DNA from: Hymenobacter frigidus
GTDB taxonomy: Bacteria; Bacteroidota; Bacteroidia; Cytophagales; Hymenobacteraceae
Length of the DNA stretch: 64,000 nt
Direction of reading: 5' to 3'
Assembly: GCF_014640435.1 (NCBI RefSeq)
Contig: NZ_BMGY01000004.1
Coordinates: 62,001-126,000 of the forward strand
The position numbers and the translations under genes were made by a program. Below, in pieces: positions 1 through 8,181 of the stretch. Below the pieces are notes generated by a model. It had not been told where the DNA came from. It did no database searches and saw only the letters and a program-made list of their open reading frames with translations. The first letter of the stretch is position 1; every line of letters begins with the position of its first letter.

Positions 1-621
1 CTGGGCCGCCGTGGCGTACTGCACCGGGGCGTTGGCTTGCTCGGCGGCGATGGCGGGAGCCTCGGCGGGCACTACCTGCATGGCGGGTACCGGCTGGACC
101 ACGGCGGCAGTTGGTGCGGGGGCAGCTACAACGGTGTTGGTATTGTAGTCCATCTCTTCAGCGGGCGTGGGCTCGTAGCCGGCGGCGCGGATAATCCAGG
201 CCAGGCAGTTGCGGTAGGCCTTGCCAATGGCGCGGGTCTGGGCCATGCTCATGATGGCAAATTCCTGGTAGAATTTCTTGCCGCTTTCCTTGTTCGAGCA
301 CACGGCGAAGCCGGCGCCCACGGTGGTCTGGTGGCGAAGGTCGAACAGGGTCACCTTGGCTTGATACTTCAGCTCGCCCTCAGTGCTCACGTTGATGACG
401 TGCTCCACGATGGGCACGATGCCCAGGCGCGAGCCGGCGTACTGCCAGCCTTCCACATTCACAAACTCCTTGCCCTGCACATTCGTGGTGAGCTTGTTGT
501 CCTTGATAAACTTGGCGAGGTCCTTCGCCAGGTCCAGGGTTTCGTCGGAGCGGCTAATATCGAAGTTCTCGACTTTCACTTTCTTGGTAATGTCCTTGGT
601 GGTTTTGGTGGCCTCGTTCAT
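1..621 (-). CDS. Phage-type hypothetical protein (3' part outside window)
   Basis: An open frame of 207 codons runs from an ATG at 621 leftwards to the window edge, so the C-terminus is missing. The N-terminus (MNEATKTTKDITKKVK) is charged. Around residues 125-155 lies a run containing MAQTRAIGKAYRN, then AGYEPTPAEEM. That MAQTRA...AGxxxTPxEE signature is, from memory, typical of conserved phage or prophage proteins encoded near recombination genes; no activity can be assigned. The tail after about residue 160 is Ala/Pro-rich and of low complexity. It lies outside the tRNA-Arg element, so it may belong to another mobile element to the left. Reality of the gene is well supported; function is unknown. 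Confidence 0.65.
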   Translation of the reverse strand, partial: MNEATKTTKDITKKVKVENFDISRSDETLDLAKDLAKFIKDNKLTTNVQGKEFVNVEGWQYAGSRLGIVPIVEHVINVSTEGELKYQAKVTLFDLRHQTTVGAGFAVCSNKESGKKFYQEFAIMSMAQTRAIGKAYRNCLAWIIRAAGYEPTPAEEMDYNTNTVVAAPAPTAAVVQPVPAMQVVPAEAPAIAAEQANAPVQYATAAQ

Positions 622-744
622 GGCTTTATTCTTTAGTAATGTGTCCAACTGATGTTCGGGTTTATAACCGAAGCATTGCGAGAAACGTGCCAGAAAAGCC
701 AAAAATATTGGTAAATTTTAGTGGTGTCAGTCAGGTTGTTGCAT

Positions 745-1030
745 AGGTAATCGGGCGATATTAAAACTAATCAGATTGGGCAAGTGGTCGAAATGGCTAA
801 TTCCCTTTTGAAATCGGACCTGAAAGCTTTCCCGCAGCGGGCGCACAGGTTTGCGCAGCAGGAAGAAAATCTGGTGCAGCTCCTGGGCGTTTTTGGTGTC
901 GAGGTTGCCGCTGGGTTCGTCGGCGAAGATGATTTCGGGGGAGTTAATCAGGGCGCGGGCCACGGACACGCGCTGCTGTTCGCCGCCGCTCATCTCGCTG
1001 GGCTTGTGGTTGGCCCGAAATTCCATGTTC
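745..1030 (-). pseudogene. 3' fragment of lolD (partial duplicate)
   Basis: Bases 852-1030 are nearly identical (about three differences) to 13838-14016 inside the intact lolD. They encode the ABC signature MSGGEQQR and Walker [11 protein letters not shown] but lack Walker A and the N-terminal half. Bases 745-851 resemble the sequence downstream of lolD (about 13564-13685), sharing aaagctttcccgcag. The 155 bp separating these two blocks in the intact locus are missing here, joined at a shared cgcag. The 5' side is cut off at 1031 where an IS-like end begins. It cannot make an ATPase. Confidence 0.85.
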
Positions 1031-1034
1031 CATA

Positions 1035-1625
1035 TGACTTACGCACTTTGGGGTAGTTTAGGCAAAAACGCACGCTCATGCTGACCCAAACCACTTACAT
1101 CGAGTACCTGCTCAGTACGCCCAATAACTATACCTGTACGCACTTGGCGGCCCATCTGCCCGACGTGAGCCACGACCAGGCGAACCGGTTTTTGCGCACG
1201 AGCACACTGCCCGTTAATTAGTTGCGTGAGCTGGTGACTCCCCTGCTCCGCGACTCCCCCGAGGCCTCTCTGCTCGTTGATGACCGCGTACAAGACAAAC
1301 GCTACAGCCGTTCCATCGACGTAACCAAGCGCCAGTACCCGGGCAACGCGCACGGCATGGTCACCAGCATCGGGCTGGTCAACGGGTGCACAGCAGCGGC
1401 GAAACGGGCGATTCTCCGCCCTTGGATTACCGCGTTTGCGCGCCCGACCAGGACGGATAGACGAAAAAACGACCATTTCCTGGCCCTGTTTGACCAGTTC
1501 GTGGCAGCGGATAACCTGCTGGCCCGCCGAATGGGGCTAACCATTTACCAGGCGCACCAACAGCAATGGGCACCCTACCTGCGGCAGCTGCTCCAAAAAT
1601 TATTCACCTAAGCACTTGCGGAATT
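1035..1625 (+). pseudogene. Decayed IS701-like transposase / IS remnant
   Basis: Frame from ATG 1078 reads MLTQTTYIEYLLSTPNNY, hits an in-frame TAG at 1219, continues with LRELVTPLLRDSPEA and a DDE-type LLVDDRVQDKRYS motif, then runs through a frameshifted stretch (about 1380-1460). It rejoins the frame at KNDHFLALFDQ and jumps to a C-terminal IYQAHQQQWAPYLRQLL, so most of the catalytic domain is deleted. I recognise the layout as an IS701/IS4-superfamily transposase common in Hymenobacter. Imperfect ends (acttacgcac at the left, cacttgcgg at the right) mark the element. Non-functional. Confidence 0.75.
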
Positions 1626-1686
1626 AAACATGTGAGTACTGATATATTTATTTTGATATTTAAAGTTATTTTATGATATTAGCAAC

Positions 1687-2415
1687 ATGGCAGATGCTTT
1701 AGATAGGAACTGGGGAGGTGTCAAGGCGGTCATCTTTGATGTTGATGGGACGCTTTATGCGCAGGCTCCGTTGCGGCGCAAAATGCGGCTCGACCTAATC
1801 GGCTACTATGGCCTGCGGCCCTGGCGGGTAGGGGAGCTGCTGTTGCTCCGCCGCTTTCGGACCGAGCGTGAAAAGCACGCTGCTACGACCGCTCAGAACC
1901 TGGAAAGCGCCCAATATGAATGGTGCGCCCGCTCTACCGGCTATTCGGCCCAGCAGGTCAGGCGAGTGGTCGACCAGTGGATTTTTCGTCATCCAAATCA
2001 ATACCTGGCCGCCTGCACCTACCCCGGCACCCACCTTTTTTTTGCTGCACTCCGGGCCAATGGTATCAAAATCGGCATCTACTCCGACTACCCGGCCCAC
2101 GAGAAGCTAGCGGCCATGGGCCTGCAGGCCGATGTCGTCATCAGCTCCACCGACCCGGAGGTAAACGCTTTCAAGCCGAATCCCTTCGGGCTGCGATACC
2201 TAGCGGAGCGGCTCGAATTGGCCCCCGAAGACTGCCTGTTTATCGGCGACCGGCCCGAACTGGATGGTGCCTGTGCCGCTCAGTCTTCCATGCCTTTTCT
2301 GCTGGTAGAAAAACAGCCTCTCGCCGACTTTACCTTCTTCCACCGGCTTCATCGTCGCTTTTTTGACCACTCATTACGCGCCCATTGCCATGAGCCACAC
2401 GTCCTCTTCGTTTGA
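1687..2415 (+). CDS. HAD-family phosphatase
   Basis: 242 residues with all HAD motifs: motif I FDVDGT (nucleophile and acid/base Asp, residues 18-23), motif II in GIYSDYP, motif III Lys in KPNPFG and motif IV GDRPELDGACA. The helical cap lies between I and II, as in phosphoglycolate-phosphatase-like (subclass I) enzymes. The stop overlaps the start of the downstream UbiA-family gene by 26 nt, implying translational coupling. In mycobacteria, UbiA-type DPPR synthase makes polyprenylphosphoryl-5-phosphoribose, which is then dephosphorylated; by analogy this HAD enzyme could remove the phosphate from the partner's product. That substrate is inference; membership of the HAD family is firm. Confidence 0.85.
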   Translation: MADALDRNWGGVKAVIFDVDGTLYAQAPLRRKMRLDLIGYYGLRPWRVGELLLLRRFRTEREKHAATTAQNLESAQYEWCARSTGYSAQQVRRVVDQWIFRHPNQYLAACTYPGTHLFFAALRANGIKIGIYSDYPAHEKLAAMGLQADVVISSTDPEVNAFKPNPFGLRYLAERLELAPEDCLFIGDRPELDGACAAQSSMPFLLVEKQPLADFTFFHRLHRRFFDHSLRAHCHEPHVLFV

Positions 2416-3430
2416 TGCCGTAGCCACCGAGGCGGCCCTGCCCACCGTGCCCGCCAACCTGAAAGACTACATCGCCATTGCCCGCCCCGACAACTGGGTG
2501 AAAAATGTCTTCATTGCTCCAGGGGTCCTTTTTGCCTTCATCGTCTATAATCCCACGCTCGACGCCGCGCTCTGGCTCAAGTTGGTGCTGGGCGTGCTGA
2601 GTACCTGCTTGGTCGCGTCGGCCAACTACGTCATCAACGAGTACCTCGATGCCGAATTTGATAAATTTCACCCTCTCAAGAAGAAGCGGACTTCGGTGGT
2701 GCGGGTAGTCAATCCGGTACTGGTCTATACCGAGTGGTTTATGCTGGCGCTGGGGGGCTTTGTGCTGGCCGCTCAGGTGTGCGTGCAATTTCTGCTCATG
2801 GCCATGTTCCTGCTGTTTATGGGCGTGATGTACAACGTGCGCCCTTTCCGTACCAAAGAACGACCCTATATCGACGTGCTTTCCGAATCGATAAACAACC
2901 CTATCCGCTTCGCATTGGGCTGGTTTATCGTTGCGCCGGGTATTTCCCTCGCAGCCCCGGATTTTCTACAGCTGCTCAACAGCTTCCCGCCGTCGAGCAT
3001 CATCATTGCCTACTGGATGGGCGGTGCCTTTTTGATGGCCACGAAGCGCTTTGCTGAATATCGCCTAATTGATAATCCCACCATGGCGGGGCTCTATCGG
3101 CGTTCTTTCAAGTATTATACCGAGCACAGCCTGCTCATCTCCATGTTTTTTTACGCGCTAACATCAGCGTTTTTTCTTGGTATTTTTCTCGTCAAAAACC
3201 GTATCGAACTGCTTGTCTCCTTTCCGTTCTTCGCGCTGTTATTCTCTTGGTATCTGCGAATCGGCCTGCTGAAAGACTCGCCGGTGCAGGGTTCCGAAAA
3301 GCTGTATACCCGCTACTGGTTTATGCTCTACGTCGTGCTGTTCTGTGCCTTGCTCACCACACTTATGTTCGTGAAAATCCCGTGGCTAAACAACCTTTTA
3401 GAGGACCACTACAACCTGAAAAGTAATTAG
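2390..3430 (+). CDS. UbiA-family prenyltransferase (DPPR-synthase-like)
   Basis: 346 residues from the ATG at 2390 (MSHTSSSF); a TTG at 2363 would add nine residues but is a weaker choice. It is a multi-pass membrane protein. The first UbiA Asp-rich motif is visible in NYVINEYLDAEFDKFHP, and RPDNWVKN near the N-terminus is characteristic of the decaprenyl-phosphate phosphoribosyltransferase-like branch rather than quinone-forming UbiA. Likely role: transfer of a phosphoribosyl or other group to polyprenyl phosphate for envelope glycan synthesis. It overlaps the HAD phosphatase upstream and is followed 292 bp later by a GT-C glycosyltransferase that could use a lipid-linked sugar. The donor and product are not proven by sequence. 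Confidence 0.82.
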   Translation: MSHTSSSFDAVATEAALPTVPANLKDYIAIARPDNWVKNVFIAPGVLFAFIVYNPTLDAALWLKLVLGVLSTCLVASANYVINEYLDAEFDKFHPLKKKRTSVVRVVNPVLVYTEWFMLALGGFVLAAQVCVQFLLMAMFLLFMGVMYNVRPFRTKERPYIDVLSESINNPIRFALGWFIVAPGISLAAPDFLQLLNSFPPSSIIIAYWMGGAFLMATKRFAEYRLIDNPTMAGLYRRSFKYYTEHSLLISMFFYALTSAFFLGIFLVKNRIELLVSFPFFALLFSWYLRIGLLKDSPVQGSEKLYTRYWFMLYVVLFCALLTTLMFVKIPWLNNLLEDHYNLKSN

Positions 3431-3722
3431 GGCCACAAAGCGTGATATAAGCTTTCCAGCTACAGGAGACTCCTTTTTGGAAGACTCCGCTCGTTTTTAA
3501 CTGGCTCTCCTGTCCACTGCATCAGTGAAAGTGCCGTAGCGGGCTTCGTTCAACGGTAATCAGTATATCGAGAGTGCCCTTTTGCGACTAAGTGCATAAC
3601 ACGCCCTCGTGAAATATCCGCAAAAAAAGCGCCACCAAGTATAGTGCAGCGAAGCACAACGCTACATAGAACAAGTAGCCCGCGCCAGTCTCTTCCTTTA
3701 GAACCATCATCACGCTGCCATT

Positions 3723-5453
3723 ATGCTTCTGCTTTTTAAGCCGACTACTATTTCTTCGCCGGAACAGGCAGTGCCTTCGGCCAGATACTACAACATTGGA
3801 GCAGTTAGTGCCAAGAGCATGGCCATTATTGTAGTTGTTTTCATCGGTGTATTTTTCCGGGTGTTCCATTTTTTTCATAACAGGTCACTCTTTATCGACG
3901 AACTTTTTCTGGACATCAACCTCATCAAACTGAGCTTTTGGGAGCTGGTCGCCGGGGCATTTATGTATGAGCAGAAAGCCCCCATTGGGTATTTGTGGGT
4001 GGTAAAGCTTTGCGTGCTGCTGCTGGGCAAACAGGAAGAAGCACTGCGGCTTTTTTCGCTGCTCTGCGGTATTGGCGCACTGGGTTATTTCGTGCCAGTA
4101 GCACGGTTTTTCATGAAATCATGGGGCGTAGTGGTGGCTGTGGCTATTATGGCGCTGTCGGCCCCCTGCATCTACCATGCTTCAGAGGCCAAACAATACA
4201 GCACGGAGCTTTTCGCGGCCGTTTTGGCGCTGCTTTTCTACACCCGCTACAGCGCCGCCCGGCACGTTGGCTCATTCGTGGTCTGGGGGCTGCTGGGGGC
4301 ATTGCTGCTGGCTTTTTCCTTTTCCGTGATATTCGTGCTGGTCGGTATGGCTTTCGTGGTGTGCATCAATTTAGCGCTGAAAAAACAGTGGAATCGGCTG
4401 CTGCTAGCCCTGGTTGCTTTTTCTATCTGGGCGGTTGGCTTTGCGCTGCAGTATTATTTTTTCATCAGCAAATATCCCGAGTCAGCTTGGCTGGTTTATT
4501 TTTTCAAGAAAGAGAATGATGCCTTCATGCCGATATCAGGGTCGGTACTGTTGACCCTGAAATGGCTGGCTGGTAAGTTTTATTTTTTGTTTCTCGACCC
4601 GCTTGGGCTTTTGCTTAATCTGGATGGTCGCCTGCAAGCACTGGGTGATACTAATTGGAAATTCTTCTACAAAATGGGCTGGTTTCCAGCCGGGATAACG
4701 CTGTGGGGACTCCTCGTAATGCTGAAAAAACAGCAGCTTATGTTCGCGTTGCTGCTGCTGCCCGTTGTGATGGCACTGGCGGCATCCGCTATAAATGCGT
4801 ATCCATTCTTCGAGCGCTTTACCCTGGTTTTTGCTCCCGGATTTATTCTTATTGCCGCTTACGGATTGGAAAAGATACTGCTGTTCTACGGTGATAAAAT
4901 CCGCGTGGTATTGCCCGCGCTGCTACTGCTGTTGCTGCCCAGTTTGGTAAATTCCGTCCGTCAGGTTATCACGCCAAGCTTGCTAATGAACACCGAATTT
5001 AATCGGGAGGTAATGCTATTCGTGAATGAGAATTATCGAGAAGGTGATGTGGTGTATGTTTTCTGGAATATGCGGCAGGCGTACGAGTTTTATAAAGAAT
5101 CATACAACTTGAAGTATACCGCCATTGAAGGCAGCAAAGTGAAGAATACGGCCCGCAACAAAGAAGAGTATCTGCGTCGACTACAACCCGACTTTGCCCA
5201 GTTCAGGGGTAAAAAGCGCCTGTGGTTTATCTACAACGATATCAACCGGGATGCTATCGGCGACTTTGTGGGCCAGCCGCGCTGGTACCACCGGAAAGAG
5301 TTCGTACCGAGCACCTTTATGGAAAGCTACTTCGCGCGTTTGGGCCGAAAAACCAAACACTATCAGCATCCCGACGAGCCTCACCCCACGGCCCCGCACG
5401 CTGCTGATTTGTATGTGCTGGAACAGGGAGCCGCCAAAGCGAACAATCCTTAA
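3723..5453 (+). CDS. GT39/ArnT-like membrane glycosyltransferase
   Basis: 576 residues with about ten hydrophobic segments followed by a soluble C-terminal domain (about residues 430-576), the architecture of GT-C glycosyltransferases that use polyprenyl-phosphate sugars. An acidic first-loop motif (RSLFIDELFLDINL, near residue 55-70) matches the catalytic Asp/Glu position of GT39/ArnT/PMT enzymes. ATG 3723 gives an N-terminal extension before the first membrane helix; an internal Met at about residue 33 (MAIIVVVFIG) is an alternative start. The position after the HAD/UbiA pair suggests a common envelope-glycan pathway. Acceptor unknown. Confidence 0.75.
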   Translation: MLLLFKPTTISSPEQAVPSARYYNIGAVSAKSMAIIVVVFIGVFFRVFHFFHNRSLFIDELFLDINLIKLSFWELVAGAFMYEQKAPIGYLWVVKLCVLLLGKQEEALRLFSLLCGIGALGYFVPVARFFMKSWGVVVAVAIMALSAPCIYHASEAKQYSTELFAAVLALLFYTRYSAARHVGSFVVWGLLGALLLAFSFSVIFVLVGMAFVVCINLALKKQWNRLLLALVAFSIWAVGFALQYYFFISKYPESAWLVYFFKKENDAFMPISGSVLLTLKWLAGKFYFLFLDPLGLLLNLDGRLQALGDTNWKFFYKMGWFPAGITLWGLLVMLKKQQLMFALLLLPVVMALAASAINAYPFFERFTLVFAPGFILIAAYGLEKILLFYGDKIRVVLPALLLLLLPSLVNSVRQVITPSLLMNTEFNREVMLFVNENYREGDVVYVFWNMRQAYEFYKESYNLKYTAIEGSKVKNTARNKEEYLRRLQPDFAQFRGKKRLWFIYNDINRDAIGDFVGQPRWYHRKEFVPSTFMESYFARLGRKTKHYQHPDEPHPTAPHAADLYVLEQGAAKANNP

Positions 5454-5600
5454 ATGTATAGCCCCGGTGTGAAGTGGGATTGGTTAAAGCTAACGGGATT
5501 CTTCTGCCACTGGGCACAGATGAATTCGTGCGGGGCCAGCCCGCGCAGGGTCCTGAGCCGTTTGATGTAGTTATAGGCCTTCTTATTGCAGCGGGGGGAA
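5452..5600 (-). pseudogene. IS481-family transposase C-terminal remnant
   Basis: Reading the minus strand gives PRCNKKAYNYIKRLRTLRGL, then APHEFICAQWQKNP, ending HFTPGLYI-stop. The pattern CNxKAYN..RLRTLRGLxPxE is the conserved C-terminus of IS481 transposases. Nothing upstream restores the rve catalytic core, so only about 45 codons survive. The stop codon overlaps the stop of the glycosyltransferase gene on the other strand. Confidence 0.7.
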
Positions 5601-5705
5601 TAAAATTACGCTAAGCCCTTCCGGACAGCCGTGTCATTAGCTGAGGGCGGCTTGCAGCTGCTTGGCTTCCAAATCGGAGGTTTTCCCCTATTTGTTTAAC
5701 CACAC

Positions 5706-5860
5706 TCAACGTACCGGTTGCCCATCGGTCGGAAAACGCAGCGTGAACGTGGTGCCCTGGCCCACTTCGCTCGCCACGTCCAACTCAATGGCGAGCAAGG
5801 CGCAGGCTTTGGCCACGATGGAACGCCCGAGCCCGGTGCCGCCCCGGGTCTCTAAACGGC
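5706..5860 (-). pseudogene. Histidine-kinase C-terminal remnant
   Basis: The minus strand encodes [19 protein letters not shown], then [16 protein letters not shown] and a stop. This is the G2 box (GGTGLG) and terminal strand of a HATPase_c domain from a sensor histidine kinase. The preceding N, G1 and F boxes and the sensor are absent, and the frame is lost upstream. It is a relic between the IS481 fragment and the Dps-like gene. Confidence 0.65.
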
Positions 5861-6042
5861 AAGTAGGCCATTTAAATGTCGTTGCCCCGGTCCGGGTTTT
5901 TTAAGCCAACCTTAAGGTGTTGAGGCTGGTAGCTCGGGCAATAAGCCCGTAGAAGGGCCTGTTCTATTCCAAGCCACTGGGGCGCTCTTCACAACCCGCC
6001 CCAGTGGCAAATCTTTTCCAACTACTCCCTGCCCCTACGAAA

Positions 6043-6671
6043 ATGCACTTCGTTTTTGCTGCCCTGGTCTTGCTGGCGGCGGCGGCCCCACACGCTCAGG
6101 CCCAGTCCCGGCGCACGGCCAAGTCGGACGCTCCGGCGGCCACCACCGCCCCCAACAATGCCCCCAAAACACCCCCACCGCGCCGGGCGACCCGAGCGGC
6201 AAACTCGACTATCGCAATTCGGTCGCTGACCCGCTGATTCCCGTGGAAGCCGATAAGCGCAAGCTCATCACTGACGATTTGCAGGCCACCGTCGTGGAGT
6301 TGCTGGAGCTGTTTCACGACTCCAAGCAAAGCCATTGGAACCTGCGCGGGCCTCTGTACCTGCCGATACACGAGAAGCTCCAGGAGAACGCCGACGACTA
6401 CCGCAAATACGCCGACCTGCTGGCCGAGCGCATCCTGCAAGTGGGCAACCCCGTGGACGGCCGTACCGGCGTAGTAGCGGCTACCGCCAACCTGGGCGAA
6501 TTTCCCGGCGGCTACCTCTCCGACAAGCAAGTGCTCATCCTAATGACCGAGCGCATCACGACCGTAGCCAAGCGGGTACGCCAACGAATCGAGCACCTGA
6601 GCAAAGTGGACAAATTCACCTCCAACAAGTTGCAGGACCTGAGCTACGAGCTCGACAAGCACGTGTGGTAG
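6043..6671 (+). pseudogene. Secreted Dps-like protein, interrupted by a frameshift
   Basis: ATG 6043 starts a Sec signal peptide (MHFVFAALVLLAAAAPHAQA) and a Ala/Pro/Thr-rich linker. The frame is lost near 6175-6190 at a CCCCC run. In another frame the sequence continues as PGDPSGKLDYRNSVADPL and a ferritin-like Dps domain (LITDDLQATVVELLELFHD, KQSHWNLRGPLY, GRTGVVA) ending at 6671. The ORF beginning GTG 6243 is this downstream part, not an independent start. Either a sequencing error, a recent inactivation or slippage at the C run; intact, it would be an exported ferroxidase/Dps-like protein. An intact cytoplasmic-type dps lies 290 bp downstream. Confidence 0.72.
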
Positions 6672-6783
6672 TTCCGGGTGCAAATGCAGTAGCCGCAGCC
6701 GGGCCGCCTAGTCCCATATTGGACGCCGACAAATTAGTCCAAACACGCAAGTATTTTTATTTCATCCCTCACCTTTTTCTTCA

Positions 6784-6952
6784 GAAGCTGTTTGAGTTGA
6801 TAAAATAGTCATGCTCATCTGGCGTCCACTTGTCGAAGCGTCTCTACCGCTTCGTTGCACCAGCTCAAGCAAAGCGGTAGAGATGCTTCGGCAAGTGGAC
6901 GCCAGATGAGCATGACCGTTTTAGAATGATTTCAGTTAACTCAAACAGCTCC
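6784..6952. repeat. MITE-like inverted-repeat element
   Basis: Terminal inverted repeats agctgtttgagtt (6786-6798) and aactcaaacagct (6938-6950) enclose a nested palindrome with arms at 6808-6839 and 6885-6916 (gtcatgctcatctggcgtcc and complement). The inner part carries gcggtagagatgcttcg, a motif shared with the palindromes near 54.8, 61.2 and 62.1 kb. There is no coding capacity. The size and structure fit a non-autonomous miniature element between the two dps-like genes. Confidence 0.7.
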
Positions 6953-6959
6953 TTAACCA

Positions 6960-7466
6960 ATGGCCGCCATTTCCCAAATTCAACTGCTGCACACCCCATC
7001 CGACTTAGCCGAGACGGGCCGTGCCAAACTCAGCGACAGCCTCAACGTGCTGGTCTCCGACCTATTCGCGCTGTACGTGAAAACCAAGAACTACCACTGG
7101 CACATGAACGGCCGCCACTTCCGCGACTATCACCTGTTGCTCGACGAGCAGGCCGACCAGATTTTCGCCATCATCGACCCCACGGCCGAGCGGGTGCGCA
7201 AGCTGGGCTTCCCCACGGTGCACTCCATTGGTGAAATCGGTCGTAAACAGCGCGTCAAAGACAACGACGACGTGTACGAGACCCCCAAGGATATGCTTGT
7301 GGACCTGCTCAACGAAAACCGCAGCCTCACCCATCACATGCGCGAAACGCACCAAATCGCCGACGACCTTAACGACGTGGCCACGGCCAGCTTGCTGGAA
7401 GTGTATATCGACGAGGCCGAGCGTCGCGCCTGGTTCCTGTTCGAAACCACCCGCGACGTGAACTAA
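6960..7466 (+). CDS. dps: Dps-family ferritin-like DNA-protection protein
   Basis: 168 residues, the usual Dps length. The ferroxidase-site pattern is visible: YHWHMNGRHF (His ligands) and, about 25 residues on, LLLDEQADQIFAIIDPTAER (Asp/Glu ligands), typical of dodecameric Dps iron-oxidising proteins. It oxidises Fe(II) with peroxide, stores iron and protects DNA in stress. Starts 8 nt after the MITE-like repeat, so the repeat may have altered its promoter. A strong hairpin terminator follows, so it is probably monocistronic. Confidence 0.9.
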   Translation: MAAISQIQLLHTPSDLAETGRAKLSDSLNVLVSDLFALYVKTKNYHWHMNGRHFRDYHLLLDEQADQIFAIIDPTAERVRKLGFPTVHSIGEIGRKQRVKDNDDVYETPKDMLVDLLNENRSLTHHMRETHQIADDLNDVATASLLEVYIDEAERRAWFLFETTRDVN

Positions 7467-7518
7467 GCGCTTCCGGCGGACGGTTTCCGGCCGAATACCC
7501 CGGTTGCTTAACGAAGGC

Positions 7519-7566
7519 AAAATCCCCGCGAATACCCCTGCTGAGTGGGGGGCGCGGGGATTTTTA
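7519..7566 (+). terminator. Terminator after dps
   Basis: Stem aaaatccccgcg (7519-7530) pairs with cgcggggattttt (7553-7565) and ends in a T run. It lies about 50 bp after the dps stop. Confidence 0.8.
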
Positions 7567-7622
7567 GCGTTTGAGGTGGTCTGGTTAGGCCGGGCAGAAC
7601 GGGGCGGTGTCTTCCCTTCGTC

Positions 7623-7990
7623 ATGAAAGACACGCCAAAACCCGGTAAACGCTATAAATATGCCGCCGCCTTCCGTACCGAAGCCTTGCGTCTGGCCGGG
7701 CAAAGCCGCTCGACCCAAACCCATTCGGGCCAACCACGTCTGGGTGTCCGATACCACGTACCTGCCCCTGGCCACTGGCATGTGCACCTCTCCATGTGCC
7801 TTCCAGGACGCGGGCACCAAGCATGTGGTGGGCTGAATGTGGGGGCCACGATGCCGGGAGAATTGGTCGCCACGGCCTTGCCGCGGGTTTTTTTCGCGCA
7901 GCCGCCCGCCCCGGAACTCGTTGTTCACTCAGACCGGAGTCGTACCCGGTAGGGCGGCCAGTATTGCGCCAACGCCTCCCACGGCTCCTC
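7623..7990 (+). pseudogene. IS3-family remnant (OrfA start fused to OrfB pieces)
   Basis: From ATG 7623 the frame gives MKDTPKPGKRYKYAAAFRTE and EALRLAGQSRST, typical of an IS3-family OrfA N-terminus. The sequence then jumps to OrfB-like rve pieces in shifted frames: HVWVSDTTYLPL (first catalytic Asp region), FQDAGTKHVVGW and PPAPELVVHSDR (second Asp region). A large internal deletion and several frameshifts make it non-functional. Confidence 0.68.
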
Positions 7991-8181
7991 AGCGTGAAAG
8001 CCCACTAAAAACCTTCGGTTTTAGCCTTCCGCGGCCAAAGAAAACAGGAGTTGAAATTAGTTGGTGCGTTCCGCAATAGTCCCGGTCCGGACAACGAAAG
8101 GGGGCCGGGGCAGTATGCAACACCCGCTCCCTCTTGCAACGGCCTTTCGGCCGGACGACTGGCGAGACCGTATACTGGCGC

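Noticed and set aside
37..636. 199-residue plus-strand open frame
   Set aside because: Gly/His-rich shadow of the minus-strand phage-type gene, whose translation has sensible composition and a family signature.
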